Assembly (NCBI GenBank): GCA_002329485.1
Contig: DCTZ01000037.1
Location: 1-20,898, forward strand
Direction: 5' to 3'
Source of the DNA: Caryophanales bacterium UBA1427
Lineage (GTDB): Bacteria; Bacillota_I; Bacilli_A; ML615J-28; CAG-313
DNA: 20,898 bases
In this document: in pieces, positions 13,993 through 20,870 of the stretch
Layout: every line of letters starts with the position of its first letter
Position numbering within the stretch: position 1 is the stretch's first letter
Notes under the pieces: generated by a model
Told to the model about the DNA's origin: nothing
The model's database searches: none
What the model saw: only the letters and a program-made list of their open reading frames with translations
Position numbers and translations under genes: made by a program

Positions 13993-15447
13993 TTATATAT
14001 GAACAATATTGGTTTCGATTAAAGCCATAAAGACAAAGTAAACGACGAAGAGAGCGGAAGTAACCCAAAGAACCGGATGAATTTCTTTGGCTTTTTGGCG
14101 GCTTACTTTGACGATAATATAGAAAATGAAACCCAAAGCGATACCGGTCGAGATACTGTAGGCTAGAGCCATCAAGACTCCCGCAAAGAAAGCCGGAACT
14201 GCTTCCTCGAGTTGATCCCAGGATATTTCTTTGAAACTGGCCAGCATCATGATTCCGACCACAATCAAAGCAGGTGCCGTGGCTGCCGACGGAACAATTC
14301 CGACAATCGGCGAAATGAAGATACACAGAAAGAAAAGCAGAGCTGTAAAGACACTGGTCAAACCGGTCCTTCCCCCGGCTTCGATACCTGCCGAACTTTC
14401 CACGTAAGTGGTGGTATTGGAAGTCCCGAGCAAAGCACCGATGGAAGTGGCAATGGAATCGGCGAATAACGCTTTTTCCATTTTGGTGTTGAAACCGGAG
14501 TGCGTTTCGATGGCCTGAAGATCCTGATCGGAGAAGATGCCGCTGCGACGGCCGGTTCCGATAAATGTTCCGATTGTATCAAAGGTGTCGGTGATACTGA
14601 AAGCAAAGATGGCCATGAAAGAAATCAGCAGCTTGCTTCCGGAAGAAAATAACGATCCGATGCCGTCAAATGCCGCAAAAAACGTCTGGGGAAGTTCTTT
14701 GAACGGAGCGATGATGTCGAATTTCAGGTTGGCAAACGAGGTTAGACCGAAAACAGGCAGGGCTCCAATTAAAGCCGTTGCGACTATGCCAATAAGAATT
14801 GCCCCCTTAACCTTAAGAAGCAAGAGCACGACGGTTATGATCAGTCCGATTGTCGCCAAAGCCGGTACGGCGTTGCTGAAGTTCACCAAGGAAGGGGTAA
14901 TGGTTGAATCGGCTACCATTCCGGTTTGATCAAAGGGAAGTCCGGGAACGATTGGACTCCAGTGACCAGGATCGGCGGTAAAACTCAGTAGTCCCGAATT
15001 CTTAAGCCCGATATAAGCGATAAAAATTCCGATTCCGCCCCCAATCGCGTGTTGCAAACTTTCTGGAATAGCTTTGATAATCATTTTGCGTACTTTTGTT
15101 ACTGTAATAATAATGTTGATAATTCCACAAATAAAAACCAATCCTAGTGCTTCTTGCCAAGTAAATTTGAGTTGGATGCAAATGACGAAAGTAAAAAATG
15201 CATTTAACCCCATGCCCGGTGCCAAGGCGTATGGAACGTTGGCAAAAAGGCCCATAAACAAGGTGCCGATTACCGTGGCAAAGATCGTGGCAAGAAAAAC
15301 TGCCCCCCATGGCATGCCCGTTTCGCTGAGCATGGACGGGTTAACGAAGATGATGTAAACCATCGCAAAGAAGGTTGTAGCTCCGGCTAACAATTCTTTA
15401 GAGACGGTCGTTTCATGTTCGTCCAATTTAAAAAACTTTTTAACCAT
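13993..15447 (-). CDS. pbuG: NCS2-family purine permease (guanine/hypoxanthine type)
   Basis: 484 residues from ATG at 15447; a GTG six bases upstream is too close to the AAAGGA site at 15457-15462. About 13-14 membrane helices. ELLAGATTFFAMVYIIFVNP, ALAPGMGLNAFF, AIGGGIGIFIAYIG, LLGTSNTTTYVESSAGIEAG and GRTGLTSV are hallmarks of the AzgA/PbuG/PbuO branch (COG2252) of proton-coupled purine transporters. The guanine-class riboswitch directly upstream supports guanine or hypoxanthine as substrate, imported for salvage. It stands alone, with a terminator on its own strand. The symbol follows the Bacillus subtilis homologue; PbuO is the alternative. Confidence 0.9.
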   Translation of the reverse strand: MVKKFFKLDEHETTVSKELLAGATTFFAMVYIIFVNPSMLSETGMPWGAVFLATIFATVIGTLFMGLFANVPYALAPGMGLNAFFTFVICIQLKFTWQEALGLVFICGIINIIITVTKVRKMIIKAIPESLQHAIGGGIGIFIAYIGLKNSGLLSFTADPGHWSPIVPGLPFDQTGMVADSTITPSLVNFSNAVPALATIGLIITVVLLLLKVKGAILIGIVATALIGALPVFGLTSFANLKFDIIAPFKELPQTFFAAFDGIGSLFSSGSKLLISFMAIFAFSITDTFDTIGTFIGTGRRSGIFSDQDLQAIETHSGFNTKMEKALFADSIATSIGALLGTSNTTTYVESSAGIEAGGRTGLTSVFTALLFFLCIFISPIVGIVPSAATAPALIVVGIMMLASFKEISWDQLEEAVPAFFAGVLMALAYSISTGIALGFIFYIIVKVSRQKAKEIHPVLWVTSALFVVYFVFMALIETNIVHI

Positions 15448-15498
15448 TTTCACTAGTCCTTTCTTTTTTATTATATGTTAGTTTTGGCATGGAAAAGC

Positions 15499-15529
15499 AA
15501 AAAAAGCAAGTATAGTGGACTATACTCGC
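15499..15529 (-). terminator. Riboswitch-controlled terminator
   Basis: Read on the minus strand: GCGAGTATAG (15529-15520), loop TCCA, CTATACTTGC (15515-15506), then seven T (15505-15499). It lies between the purine aptamer and the permease start codon. The 5' arm contains ATAGTC, complementary to GACTAT of the aptamer. Confidence 0.85.
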
Positions 15530-15596
15530 CAATATTTTACAAGCTAAAGCCGGCCTTTCCGAAAATAAACGAAAAAACCGTTCATGCCATAAAATA

Positions 15597-15661
15597 CCAA
15601 TAGTCAAGCGATTAGGTCGCTTGGTAGAAACTTTGGAACCAAATTATCCAGATTATATTGG
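15597..15661 (-). promoter_or_regulatory. Purine riboswitch aptamer, guanine class
   Basis: On the minus strand P1 is CCAATA...TATTGG (15661-15656 with 15602-15597). The core contains TATAATC, GTTTCTACC between P2 and P3, and GACTAT at the 3' side. P3 is a clean hairpin, AAGCGA-CCTAA-TCGCTT. The base that pairs with the ligand (position 74 of the B. subtilis xpt numbering, the C in GACTAT) is C, which specifies guanine/hypoxanthine; adenine switches have U there. Downstream, TATTTTA (minus, 15596-15590) and TAAAATA (15539-15533) can extend a GACTAT/ATAGTC pairing into an antiterminator. Ligand binding should therefore shut off the permease. Confidence 0.9.
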
Positions 15662-15738
15662 CGATTTGCTTATTTTTATTTTCACAGTAACAAAACTACA
15701 TTAATATCATATCATATCTTCAGCCTACGATTGGAAGA

Positions 15739-15768
15739 ATTATTAATGAAATTGTTTTCATTTGTCAA
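15739..15768 (-). promoter_or_regulatory. Candidate promoter of the riboswitch-permease transcript
   Basis: Minus strand TTGACA (15768-15763), 18 bp, AATAAT (15744-15739). The implied start would leave about 70 bases before the aptamer, which is long but possible. No better candidate is visible between it and the aptamer. Confidence 0.4.
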
Positions 15769-15789
15769 AATTTTCCCAAGATTAATTTT

Positions 15790-15817
15790 TTGCAAATGCC
15801 AAAAAATATGCTATAAT
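15790..15817 (+). promoter_or_regulatory. Promoter of the TMEM164-ogt-alkA-like operon
   Basis: TTGCAA (15790-15795), 16 bp, TATAAT (15812-15817) with an extended TGC. The layout matches the promoter at 11100-11128 ahead of the other TMEM164-containing operon. Confidence 0.6.
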
Positions 15818-15836
15818 TAGTTGCGAGGTTAGTAAT

Positions 15837-16610
15837 ATGATCAGTTTAAATTTTTTTATGCCTGGCAGCGCAGGAGAAAACGTTCATTACAAATTATTCG
15901 GTTCGGCCCAAATTTTATGGCTTGTCGTTCCGCTCATCATTTTGGTTGGTTTATGCTTTTTGGTGCGCTTTTTAAAGAAAAAAGGTTATGAGAAATACAA
16001 CAAATATCTCATTTGGGGTATCGCCGGTGCAATGCTTCTTTTGAGAATCGTGAAGTATTATATTTTCAAACCGTTTTTCTGGGGCGAAACTTGGAAAGAT
16101 ATTGTTCCTTTTGAACTTTGCACCATCATGTCCTTTGTTTTTCCGTTCACCGTTTTTCCCAAAGCGGATAAACTCAATACTTTTATCTATCCGTTGGGCA
16201 TTGTCGGAGGAATTGTCACAATCGCTTATTCGGAGTGGATTTTCAACGGTTCTGGGATGGATTTCAATAAATTGGAATCGCTGATTGTTCACTGGCTTTT
16301 GGTTTATTTGCCTTATGTCCGTTTGGCGAACGGCGAGTTCAGTTTCCGAATCCGGCATTATTATCGGCCGCTTGTTGCTTTGATTGTACTGGTTATCTAT
16401 GCCTGGATCGCCAATAACTTTATCACTCCGGGAGCCAATCATATGTTTTTGGTTAAGAACCCATTACCGTTTCAAATCCCTGGTCTGCACCATATCTTTA
16501 CTTTGGGCTTAATCGGAATCGTCATTGTTTTCCTTCTGTATCTTCCGTTTATCAAATGGAAAAAGCCCGGGGCAGCGGATGGTGCAAACCAGGTACAAAC
16601 CGGGAAATAA
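15837..16610 (+). CDS. Second TMEM164/YwaF-family membrane protein
   Basis: 257 residues, about seven membrane helices. VPFELCTIMSF carries Cys95 and SLIVHWLLVY carries His152, matching the conserved Cys and His of the family (spacing 57, against 58 in the paralogue at 11841). Overall identity between the two looks low apart from these segments, so the duplication is old or the genes were acquired separately. GAGG about nine bases upstream sets the start. It leads a unit with ogt and an AlkA-type glycosylase, with no obvious functional link to them. By analogy with human TMEM164 it may be a thiol-dependent phospholipid acyltransferase; unproven in bacteria. Confidence 0.75.
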   Translation: MISLNFFMPGSAGENVHYKLFGSAQILWLVVPLIILVGLCFLVRFLKKKGYEKYNKYLIWGIAGAMLLLRIVKYYIFKPFFWGETWKDIVPFELCTIMSFVFPFTVFPKADKLNTFIYPLGIVGGIVTIAYSEWIFNGSGMDFNKLESLIVHWLLVYLPYVRLANGEFSFRIRHYYRPLVALIVLVIYAWIANNFITPGANHMFLVKNPLPFQIPGLHHIFTLGLIGIVIVFLLYLPFIKWKKPGAADGANQVQTGK

Positions 16611-16623
16611 TCAGGAAAATATA

Positions 16624-17106
16624 ATGAAAAAGCATATTGTATTTGACACACCTTTGGGTTTAATGGAACTGTGTGAACAAGACGGCTGTATTACCGAAAT
16701 CAACTTTTTAGACGATGCGAAAAAAGTTTCGGACAATGAACCGACCCCGCTTTTAACGGAAGCCAAACGCCAAATGCTACTTTATTTGGAAGGAAAATTA
16801 ACAGACTTTGATTTGCCGCTCGCCTTTATGGAAGGGACGCCGTTTCAGAAACGCGTTTGGGAAGCCTTAAAAACGATTCCTTACGGGGAGACCAGGTCAT
16901 ATTCGGAGATTGCCAAAATGATTGGAAACGAAAAGGCCTGCCGGGCGGTCGGCGGTGCCAACAATAAAAATCCGCTGGCCGTAATTGTCCCTTGTCACAG
17001 GGTAATCGGGGCAAACGGTTCATTGGTCGGATATGGCGGCGGACTAGCCAAAAAGCGCCATTTATTGGACTTGGAAAAAAAGGTCTTGCAGGGAGTTAAG
17101 TCTTAA
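16624..17106 (+). CDS. ogt: Methylated-DNA--[protein]-cysteine S-methyltransferase
   Basis: 160 residues with the suicide-acceptor motif PCHR (Cys124) in VIVPCHRVIGANG. Upstream lies FQKRVWEALKTIPYGETRSY with the DNA-binding helix-turn-helix (EIAKMIG...CRAVGGANNKNP). It transfers the methyl group from O6-methylguanine or O4-methylthymine to its own Cys. ATG 16624 follows AGGAAAA by about six bases; a longer in-frame extension to 16525 overlaps the upstream gene and lacks homology, so it is rejected. The stop at 17104-17106 directly abuts the ATG of the AlkA-type gene, giving an alkylation-repair pair. Confidence 0.93.
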   Translation: MKKHIVFDTPLGLMELCEQDGCITEINFLDDAKKVSDNEPTPLLTEAKRQMLLYLEGKLTDFDLPLAFMEGTPFQKRVWEALKTIPYGETRSYSEIAKMIGNEKACRAVGGANNKNPLAVIVPCHRVIGANGSLVGYGGGLAKKRHLLDLEKKVLQGVKS

Positions 17107-17717
17107 ATGCCATATTTTAAGTACGGATTAAAAGAAATCGCTCATTTGAAAGCTCGGGATTCCGTTTTGGGTGCTTACATCGACTCAAGAGGAATGATTT
17201 ACCGAACGGTCAATCCCGATCTTTTTTCGGCTTGGTTGAATCGATTATCAGCCAACAAATCACCGGCAAAGCCGCCCAAACCGTTTATCGGCGCCTGAAA
17301 GAACTGGCGGGCGGAATCAAACCCGAATGCCTTGTCCGATGTCGAATCGAAGATATGCAAAAATGCGGGATGTCCCTGCGGAAAGCGGGTTATATTAGGG
17401 ATTTGTCCGAAAAAGTCGCAAGCAGAACCTTTGATTTGGAAAGTATCCGGACCTTGGATGACGAAAAATTAATCGAAAAACTGGTCTCTTTAAAAGGAAT
17501 CGGGCGTTGGACGGCGGAAATGTTAATGATCTTTTCTCTTGAACGTTCTGACATTTTGAGTTATAATGATTTGGCGATTTTTCGAGGGCTGCAGATGCTT
17601 TATGGTTTGGCCGATATTTCGAAAGAAGAGTTTGCCAAAATCAAGGAACGTTATTCTCCCTATGCCAGCATTGCTTCCTTTTATTTATGGGACCTGGCCA
17701 ATGCGAATAATCAATAA
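17107..17717 (+). pseudogene. AlkA-type HhH-GPD DNA glycosylase, frameshifted
   Basis: Two frames make one protein. The first (17107-17298) begins MPYFKYGLKEIAHLKARDSV. The second (from 17232) begins VESIISQQITGKAAQTVYRR and ends at 17717. One extra T in the T6 run at 17222-17227 fuses them into about 203 residues reading NPDLFFGLVESIISQQ, the standard family sequence. The second half has the helix-hairpin-helix LVSLKGIGRWTAEMLMIF and the catalytic Asp in SYNDLAIFRGLQ. It would excise 3-methyladenine and related alkylated bases. As written neither piece is a complete enzyme. The start abuts the ogt stop, indicating one operon. Confidence 0.82.
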
Positions 17718-17772
17718 AACGACATCATATGCCCCTCAAATAAGTTAACAATACTAGAAAAGGATGTTCATC

Positions 17773-18489
17773 ATGAAAACTCGACCTAACACTAATCAGA
17801 ATGCCAATAGCAATAGCAACAGCTCAGGCTCCGGTTTTAGCAGTTGCCTTCAGGGCGTTCCGATTTTTCAACATTTAACCGAAGAAGAACTTAAGCAAGT
17901 TCAAAAGATTGCCAAAAGCAAAAAGTTTACCAAAGGAGCCCATGTTTACCAAGCCGGCGAAGAGACCGACAAGTTGTTTGTGGTAAACAGCGGTCAAATC
18001 AAAATCAGCCGGATAACCGAAAAAGGCGATGAGCAGGTTATGCGCGTTTTGGGTCCCGGGGACTTTATGGGGGAATTGTCACTCTTCAGCCAGCTACCGA
18101 TGAATGATTTTGCGGAAGCAACCGAAAATACGGTTGTATGCATGCTTGAAGGAAGCGGATTGAAAGATATCATGAAAGACAACCCGACGATTGCTTTCAA
18201 AATCTTGGAAGAACTGAGCAACCGGTTAGAAAATGTTGACAAACGGGTGGAAGAAATTAGACACCAATCAACAAAATGGCGCCTTGCGCAAACGCTCCTT
18301 AGTCTTAGCAAAGGGGAAAAAACCTTCAGATTGCCGATTTCCAAGGGAATGTTAGCTTCGCAAATGGGGATGAACAATGCGACATTGAGCCGAAATCTTT
18401 CTTATTTTGAAGAATTGGGTTTGATTTCGCAAAACGGTCAAAGAGAAATCACGATTCATGATCACGACGGTTTGCGAGAAATCGAATAA
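17773..18489 (+). CDS. Crp/Fnr-family regulator, FLP-like
   Basis: 238 residues from ATG 17773, with AAAGGATG eight bases before it; ATG 17764 overlaps that site. An Asn/Ser-rich disordered tail (residues 6-24) precedes a cyclic-nucleotide-binding-type beta-roll (FVVNSGQIKISRITEKGDEQ; GPGDFMGELSLF), a dimer helix, and a C-terminal winged HTH (ISKGMLASQMGMNNATLSRNL). Only Cys25 and Cys123 are present, so it cannot hold an Fnr [4Fe-4S] cluster. The pair resembles the two cysteines that form a redox disulfide in Lactobacillus FLP. The Arg/Ser pair that binds cAMP in Crp is not evident. Probable redox- or stress-responsive activator; target unknown. Confidence 0.85.
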   Translation: MKTRPNTNQNANSNSNSSGSGFSSCLQGVPIFQHLTEEELKQVQKIAKSKKFTKGAHVYQAGEETDKLFVVNSGQIKISRITEKGDEQVMRVLGPGDFMGELSLFSQLPMNDFAEATENTVVCMLEGSGLKDIMKDNPTIAFKILEELSNRLENVDKRVEEIRHQSTKWRLAQTLLSLSKGEKTFRLPISKGMLASQMGMNNATLSRNLSYFEELGLISQNGQREITIHDHDGLREIE

Positions 18490-18515
18490 TCGCATACTGT
18501 TTGTTAGCATATTGC

Positions 18516-18543
18516 TTGTCTTTTACAGTCCTTTTGTGATAAT
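18516..18543 (+). promoter_or_regulatory. Promoter of the degV-fabT-like operon
   Basis: TTGTCT (18516-18521), 16 bp, GATAAT (18538-18543) with an extended TGT. Transcription would start just upstream of or within the operator cluster at 18554-18574. Confidence 0.5.
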
Positions 18544-18553
18544 ATTTTGTTTG

Positions 18554-18574
18554 TCAAAATATTTGATAGTCAAA
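18554..18574. promoter_or_regulatory. FabT-box-like operator cluster
   Basis: TTTGA-TAG-TCAAA (18562-18574) is a perfect inverted repeat and closely resembles the streptococcal FabT box as I recall it (TTTGAnnnTCAAA type). A further TCAAA half-site at 18554-18558 gives three half-sites at exact 8-bp steps. It lies just downstream of the -10, before a gene pair whose second member is FabT-like, so autoregulation is likely. Confidence 0.6.
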
Positions 18575-18596
18575 ATAAATTACAGGAGGATTGAAT

Positions 18597-19460
18597 ATGA
18601 AAGAAAAAATAGCTGTAATTGTCTGTGGTAATTCCGGTATTGACTATATCAAACACGATTACGATATCAAAGTATTTCGCAGTAACCTTCATTTGGGAAA
18701 TCAAGACTATATCGATTATATCGACATTACCGCCGCGGAATTTTACCGTCGCATTGCCGATAATCCCAATATCGATTTAAAAACTTCGCAGACTTCGACC
18801 GGAACGATGCGCGAGACCTATCGGGAATTGGAAAACCAAGGCTTTACCGATGTTATCGTGATAACGATTTCCTCGCATTTAAGCGGGACTTATCAGAATG
18901 CGGTGCTTGCGGGACAGATGGTAAATAAATTGAAAGTGCATGTGTTCGATTCGAAAACGGTTTCTTATCCTGAAGCAAAAATGGCTCTTGTGGCCGCCGA
19001 AATGGCACGCCGGGGAGCAAGCGTCGAAGAAATCTTAACGGAACTTGCTTATATCCGTGACAATTTCCGTGTTTATTTTTCTGTCGATACCTTGAAGTTT
19101 TTGGTCAAGAACGGCCGGCTCAGTTCCACCGCGGGATTGCTTGCCGGGCTGTTTAAGATTAAACCGATGCTTTGGATTACACCGGAAGGCAAAATCGAAA
19201 CTTTGGAAAAGATTCGCACCCATGCCAAAGCGGTCGAGCGCCTGAAAGAAAAGTTTTTGGAAGATGTATCCGGAATCAAGAAGTTTTCGGTCTTTATCGC
19301 TTACACCAACAATATCGATTTGGTCGAAGAGATTGCGGAAGACATTCAAAAGGCCAGACCGGATATCAAAGAAATTTTCCTAACCCCTTTAACACCGGTG
19401 GTGGGAGCGCATGCGGGACCGGGTACTTTCGGAATCGGTTATATTATAGAACGGGACTGA
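18597..19460 (+). CDS. DegV-family fatty-acid-binding protein (FakB-like)
   Basis: 287 residues from ATG 18597, with AGGAGGA at 18584-18590; TTG 18591 is rejected because it leaves no spacing. Family hallmarks: TSQTSTG (about 65-71), ITISSHLSGTYQNA with the fatty-acid carboxylate-binding Ser/Thr residues, LKFLVKNGRLS, and HAGPGTFGIGY near the C-terminus. DegV proteins (FakB) bind a fatty acid and present it to the kinase FakA, producing acyl-phosphate for phospholipid synthesis. No FakA is in the window. The stop is only 4 bp before the FabT-like regulator, which strengthens the fatty-acid assignment. Confidence 0.9.
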   Translation: MKEKIAVIVCGNSGIDYIKHDYDIKVFRSNLHLGNQDYIDYIDITAAEFYRRIADNPNIDLKTSQTSTGTMRETYRELENQGFTDVIVITISSHLSGTYQNAVLAGQMVNKLKVHVFDSKTVSYPEAKMALVAAEMARRGASVEEILTELAYIRDNFRVYFSVDTLKFLVKNGRLSSTAGLLAGLFKIKPMLWITPEGKIETLEKIRTHAKAVERLKEKFLEDVSGIKKFSVFIAYTNNIDLVEEIAEDIQKARPDIKEIFLTPLTPVVGAHAGPGTFGIGYIIERD

Positions 19461-19464
19461 TGAA

Positions 19465-19902
19465 ATGAAAAAAACGCAAGCTTTAATAAATGAATTGCTG
19501 GTTGACGTGTTTAACCATATTCTCAGCATCGAAGAAGCGGAACTGATTAAAGCGGGAATCAAACTGTCGATTAACGAAGTTCATATCTTGGAAGCGGTGA
19601 AAAACGCCGAATACCCAACCATGACCAATATCGCGAAAAAGCTGCGGATTACCACGGGAACCCTGACGACTTCCATTGATCGGTTGGTTCAGAAAAAGTA
19701 TGTCGTGCGGGACAATGACGAAAACGACCGGCGAAAAGTCTTAATCAGACTTACGCCGAACGCTTTGGAAGTGCTGAAAGCCCACGAAAAATTTCATTCG
19801 AAAATGATTGAAGCTCTTTTGGAAGATATGAAAATCGATGAGGATGAAGTCTTGATTAAGTCTTTGGAAAGTATCGCGGAATTCTTCCGCAGCAAATACT
19901 AA
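19465..19902 (+). CDS. fabT: MarR-family regulator, FabT-like
   Basis: 145 residues, one winged-helix MarR domain. INELLVDVFNHILSIEEAEL, then KLSINEVHILEAVKNAEYPT, ITTGTLTTSIDRLVQKKYV and the wing DENDRRKVLIRLT correspond along their length to streptococcal FabT, the acyl-ACP-responsive repressor of fatty-acid synthesis. In streptococci fabT sits in the fab operon; here it is paired with a FakB-like DegV, 4 bp away. The TTTGA-N3-TCAAA operator ahead of the pair fits autorepression. Other targets lie outside this window. A generic MarR protein is the alternative. Confidence 0.72.
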   Translation: MKKTQALINELLVDVFNHILSIEEAELIKAGIKLSINEVHILEAVKNAEYPTMTNIAKKLRITTGTLTTSIDRLVQKKYVVRDNDENDRRKVLIRLTPNALEVLKAHEKFHSKMIEALLEDMKIDEDEVLIKSLESIAEFFRSKY

Positions 19903-19911
19903 TCCCAAAAA

Positions 19912-19957
19912 CCTAATGGTAACCTAATGGTAACTAATGCTGCCATTTGTTACCATT
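19912..19957 (+). repeat. Tandem 11-bp repeat with competing hairpin arms
   Basis: CCTAATGGTAA occurs twice in tandem (19912-19922 and 19923-19933). AATGGTAAC, present in each copy (19915-19923 and 19926-19934), is the exact reverse complement of GTTACCATT (19949-19957). Either copy can form a nine-base-pair stem. TTATATT follows, a poor U-tract. It may be a weak terminator after the FabT-like gene or a regulatory hairpin before the phosphatase gene. Confidence 0.5.
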
Positions 19958-19984
19958 TTATATTAATGAAAAGGAATGAAGCTT

Positions 19985-20659
19985 ATGGAAAAACGTCAGA
20001 CGGCCTTGTTGTTTGATTTGGATGGGACACTTCTTGATACTTTGGACGATTTGACCAACAGCGTAAATGCAACTATGGCCTACTTTGGCTTCCCCCTACA
20101 CACCAAAGTCGAAGTAAGAAGATTTGTGGGTAACGGTGTCATAAAGTTGATGGAACGGGCTCTGCCGCCCAATGCTTCGAACGAAACGTTGGAAAAATGC
20201 CTAACCTTCTTTGCGGACTATTATCAGGCTCATCTGAACGATTGTTCCAAACCATATCCCGGCATCGTCGATTTTATTTCTGAATGTTATAAACAAGAAA
20301 TCAGGTTGGCGGTTGTAACGAACAAACTGCAGGCAGCCTCGGTCGCTTTGGTGAAACGTTATTTTTCTCCCTATATTGAGGTTGTGGTCGGTCAGCGTTT
20401 CGGAAAAGTCACCAAACCCGATCCGGAACCGGTAAACGAAGCCTTGCAAAAACTTGGCTTGCAAAAAGGCAAGGACTTGATATTTTATGTCGGCGATTCC
20501 GAGGTGGATATTCAGACTGCCCGGAATTCGAATCTGCTGGTTATCAGCGTCGACTGGGGTTTCAAGGAACGAAGCGAACTCTTAAAATACCAGCCGGATT
20601 ATGTGGTTTCTTCCCCGGAAGAAATTTGGCCGATTTTGGATCGGTTTAAAAACTTATAA
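19985..20659 (+). CDS. HAD-superfamily phosphatase (phosphoglycolate-phosphatase-like)
   Basis: 224 residues from ATG 19985; AAAGGA (19970-19975) is nine bases upstream, whereas ATG 19976 has no spacing from it. All four HAD motifs are present: DLDGTLLDT (nucleophile and acid Asp), VVTNKLQ (motif II Thr), the Lys of KVTKPDPEP (motif III), and GDSEVDIQTARNSN (motif IV). VGNGVIKLMERAL in the alpha-helical cap marks subfamily IA, the Gph/PgmB group. The likely substrate is a small phosphomonoester such as phosphoglycolate, but sequence alone does not decide it. It follows the FabT-like gene after 82 bp of repeat and hairpin sequence. Confidence 0.85.
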   Translation: MEKRQTALLFDLDGTLLDTLDDLTNSVNATMAYFGFPLHTKVEVRRFVGNGVIKLMERALPPNASNETLEKCLTFFADYYQAHLNDCSKPYPGIVDFISECYKQEIRLAVVTNKLQAASVALVKRYFSPYIEVVVGQRFGKVTKPDPEPVNEALQKLGLQKGKDLIFYVGDSEVDIQTARNSNLLVISVDWGFKERSELLKYQPDYVVSSPEEIWPILDRFKNL

Positions 20660-20776
20660 AAAAAGTTTAAAACCACAATTAATTTCGTGTATAACGGGGA
20701 AAACATTGCAATATAATATTTAATGACTGCTTTTTAAAAAAAGATGCAAATAATTGTCATTTTATATTCACTTTTC

Positions 20777-20805
20777 TTGACATTAAAATCGCAAAAGAGT
20801 ATAAT
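20777..20805 (+). promoter_or_regulatory. Perfect consensus promoter near the window end
   Basis: TTGACA (20777-20782), 17 bp, TATAAT (20800-20805). A second TTGACA begins at 20882 with its -10 beyond the window. No gene starts between them; the target lies to the right. Confidence 0.8.
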
Positions 20806-20826
20806 TGTCCATGTCGCTTGTAAAAA

Positions 20827-20870
20827 TGCTAAAAAGCAGTTGAAACGTCTAAAAATGTTAATTTTTAGCA
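20827..20870 (+). repeat. Nested inverted repeats in the leader after the last promoter
   Basis: CTAAAAAT-GTTA-ATTTTTAG (20849-20868) is a perfect tetraloop hairpin. Separately, TGCTAAAAA (20827-20835) matches TTTTTAGCA (20862-20870) as an alternative 9-bp stem sharing the same 3' arm. No U-tract follows, so it is not an ordinary terminator. Confidence 0.5.

Noticed and set aside
13831..14022. Plus-strand frame of 63 codons between the OsmC-like gene and the permease
   Set aside because: It begins inside a terminator hairpin and overlaps the permease end; no start signals.
16525..16623. N-terminal extension of ogt
   Set aside because: It overlaps the upstream membrane-protein gene, has no ribosome binding site, and the protein homology begins at ATG 16624.
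4393..17774. Shared 12-mer GATGTTCATCAT at 4393 and 17763
   Set aside because: The second copy is made of the ribosome binding site and start codon of the Crp/Fnr gene, so the match to the leader at 4393 is most simply chance.
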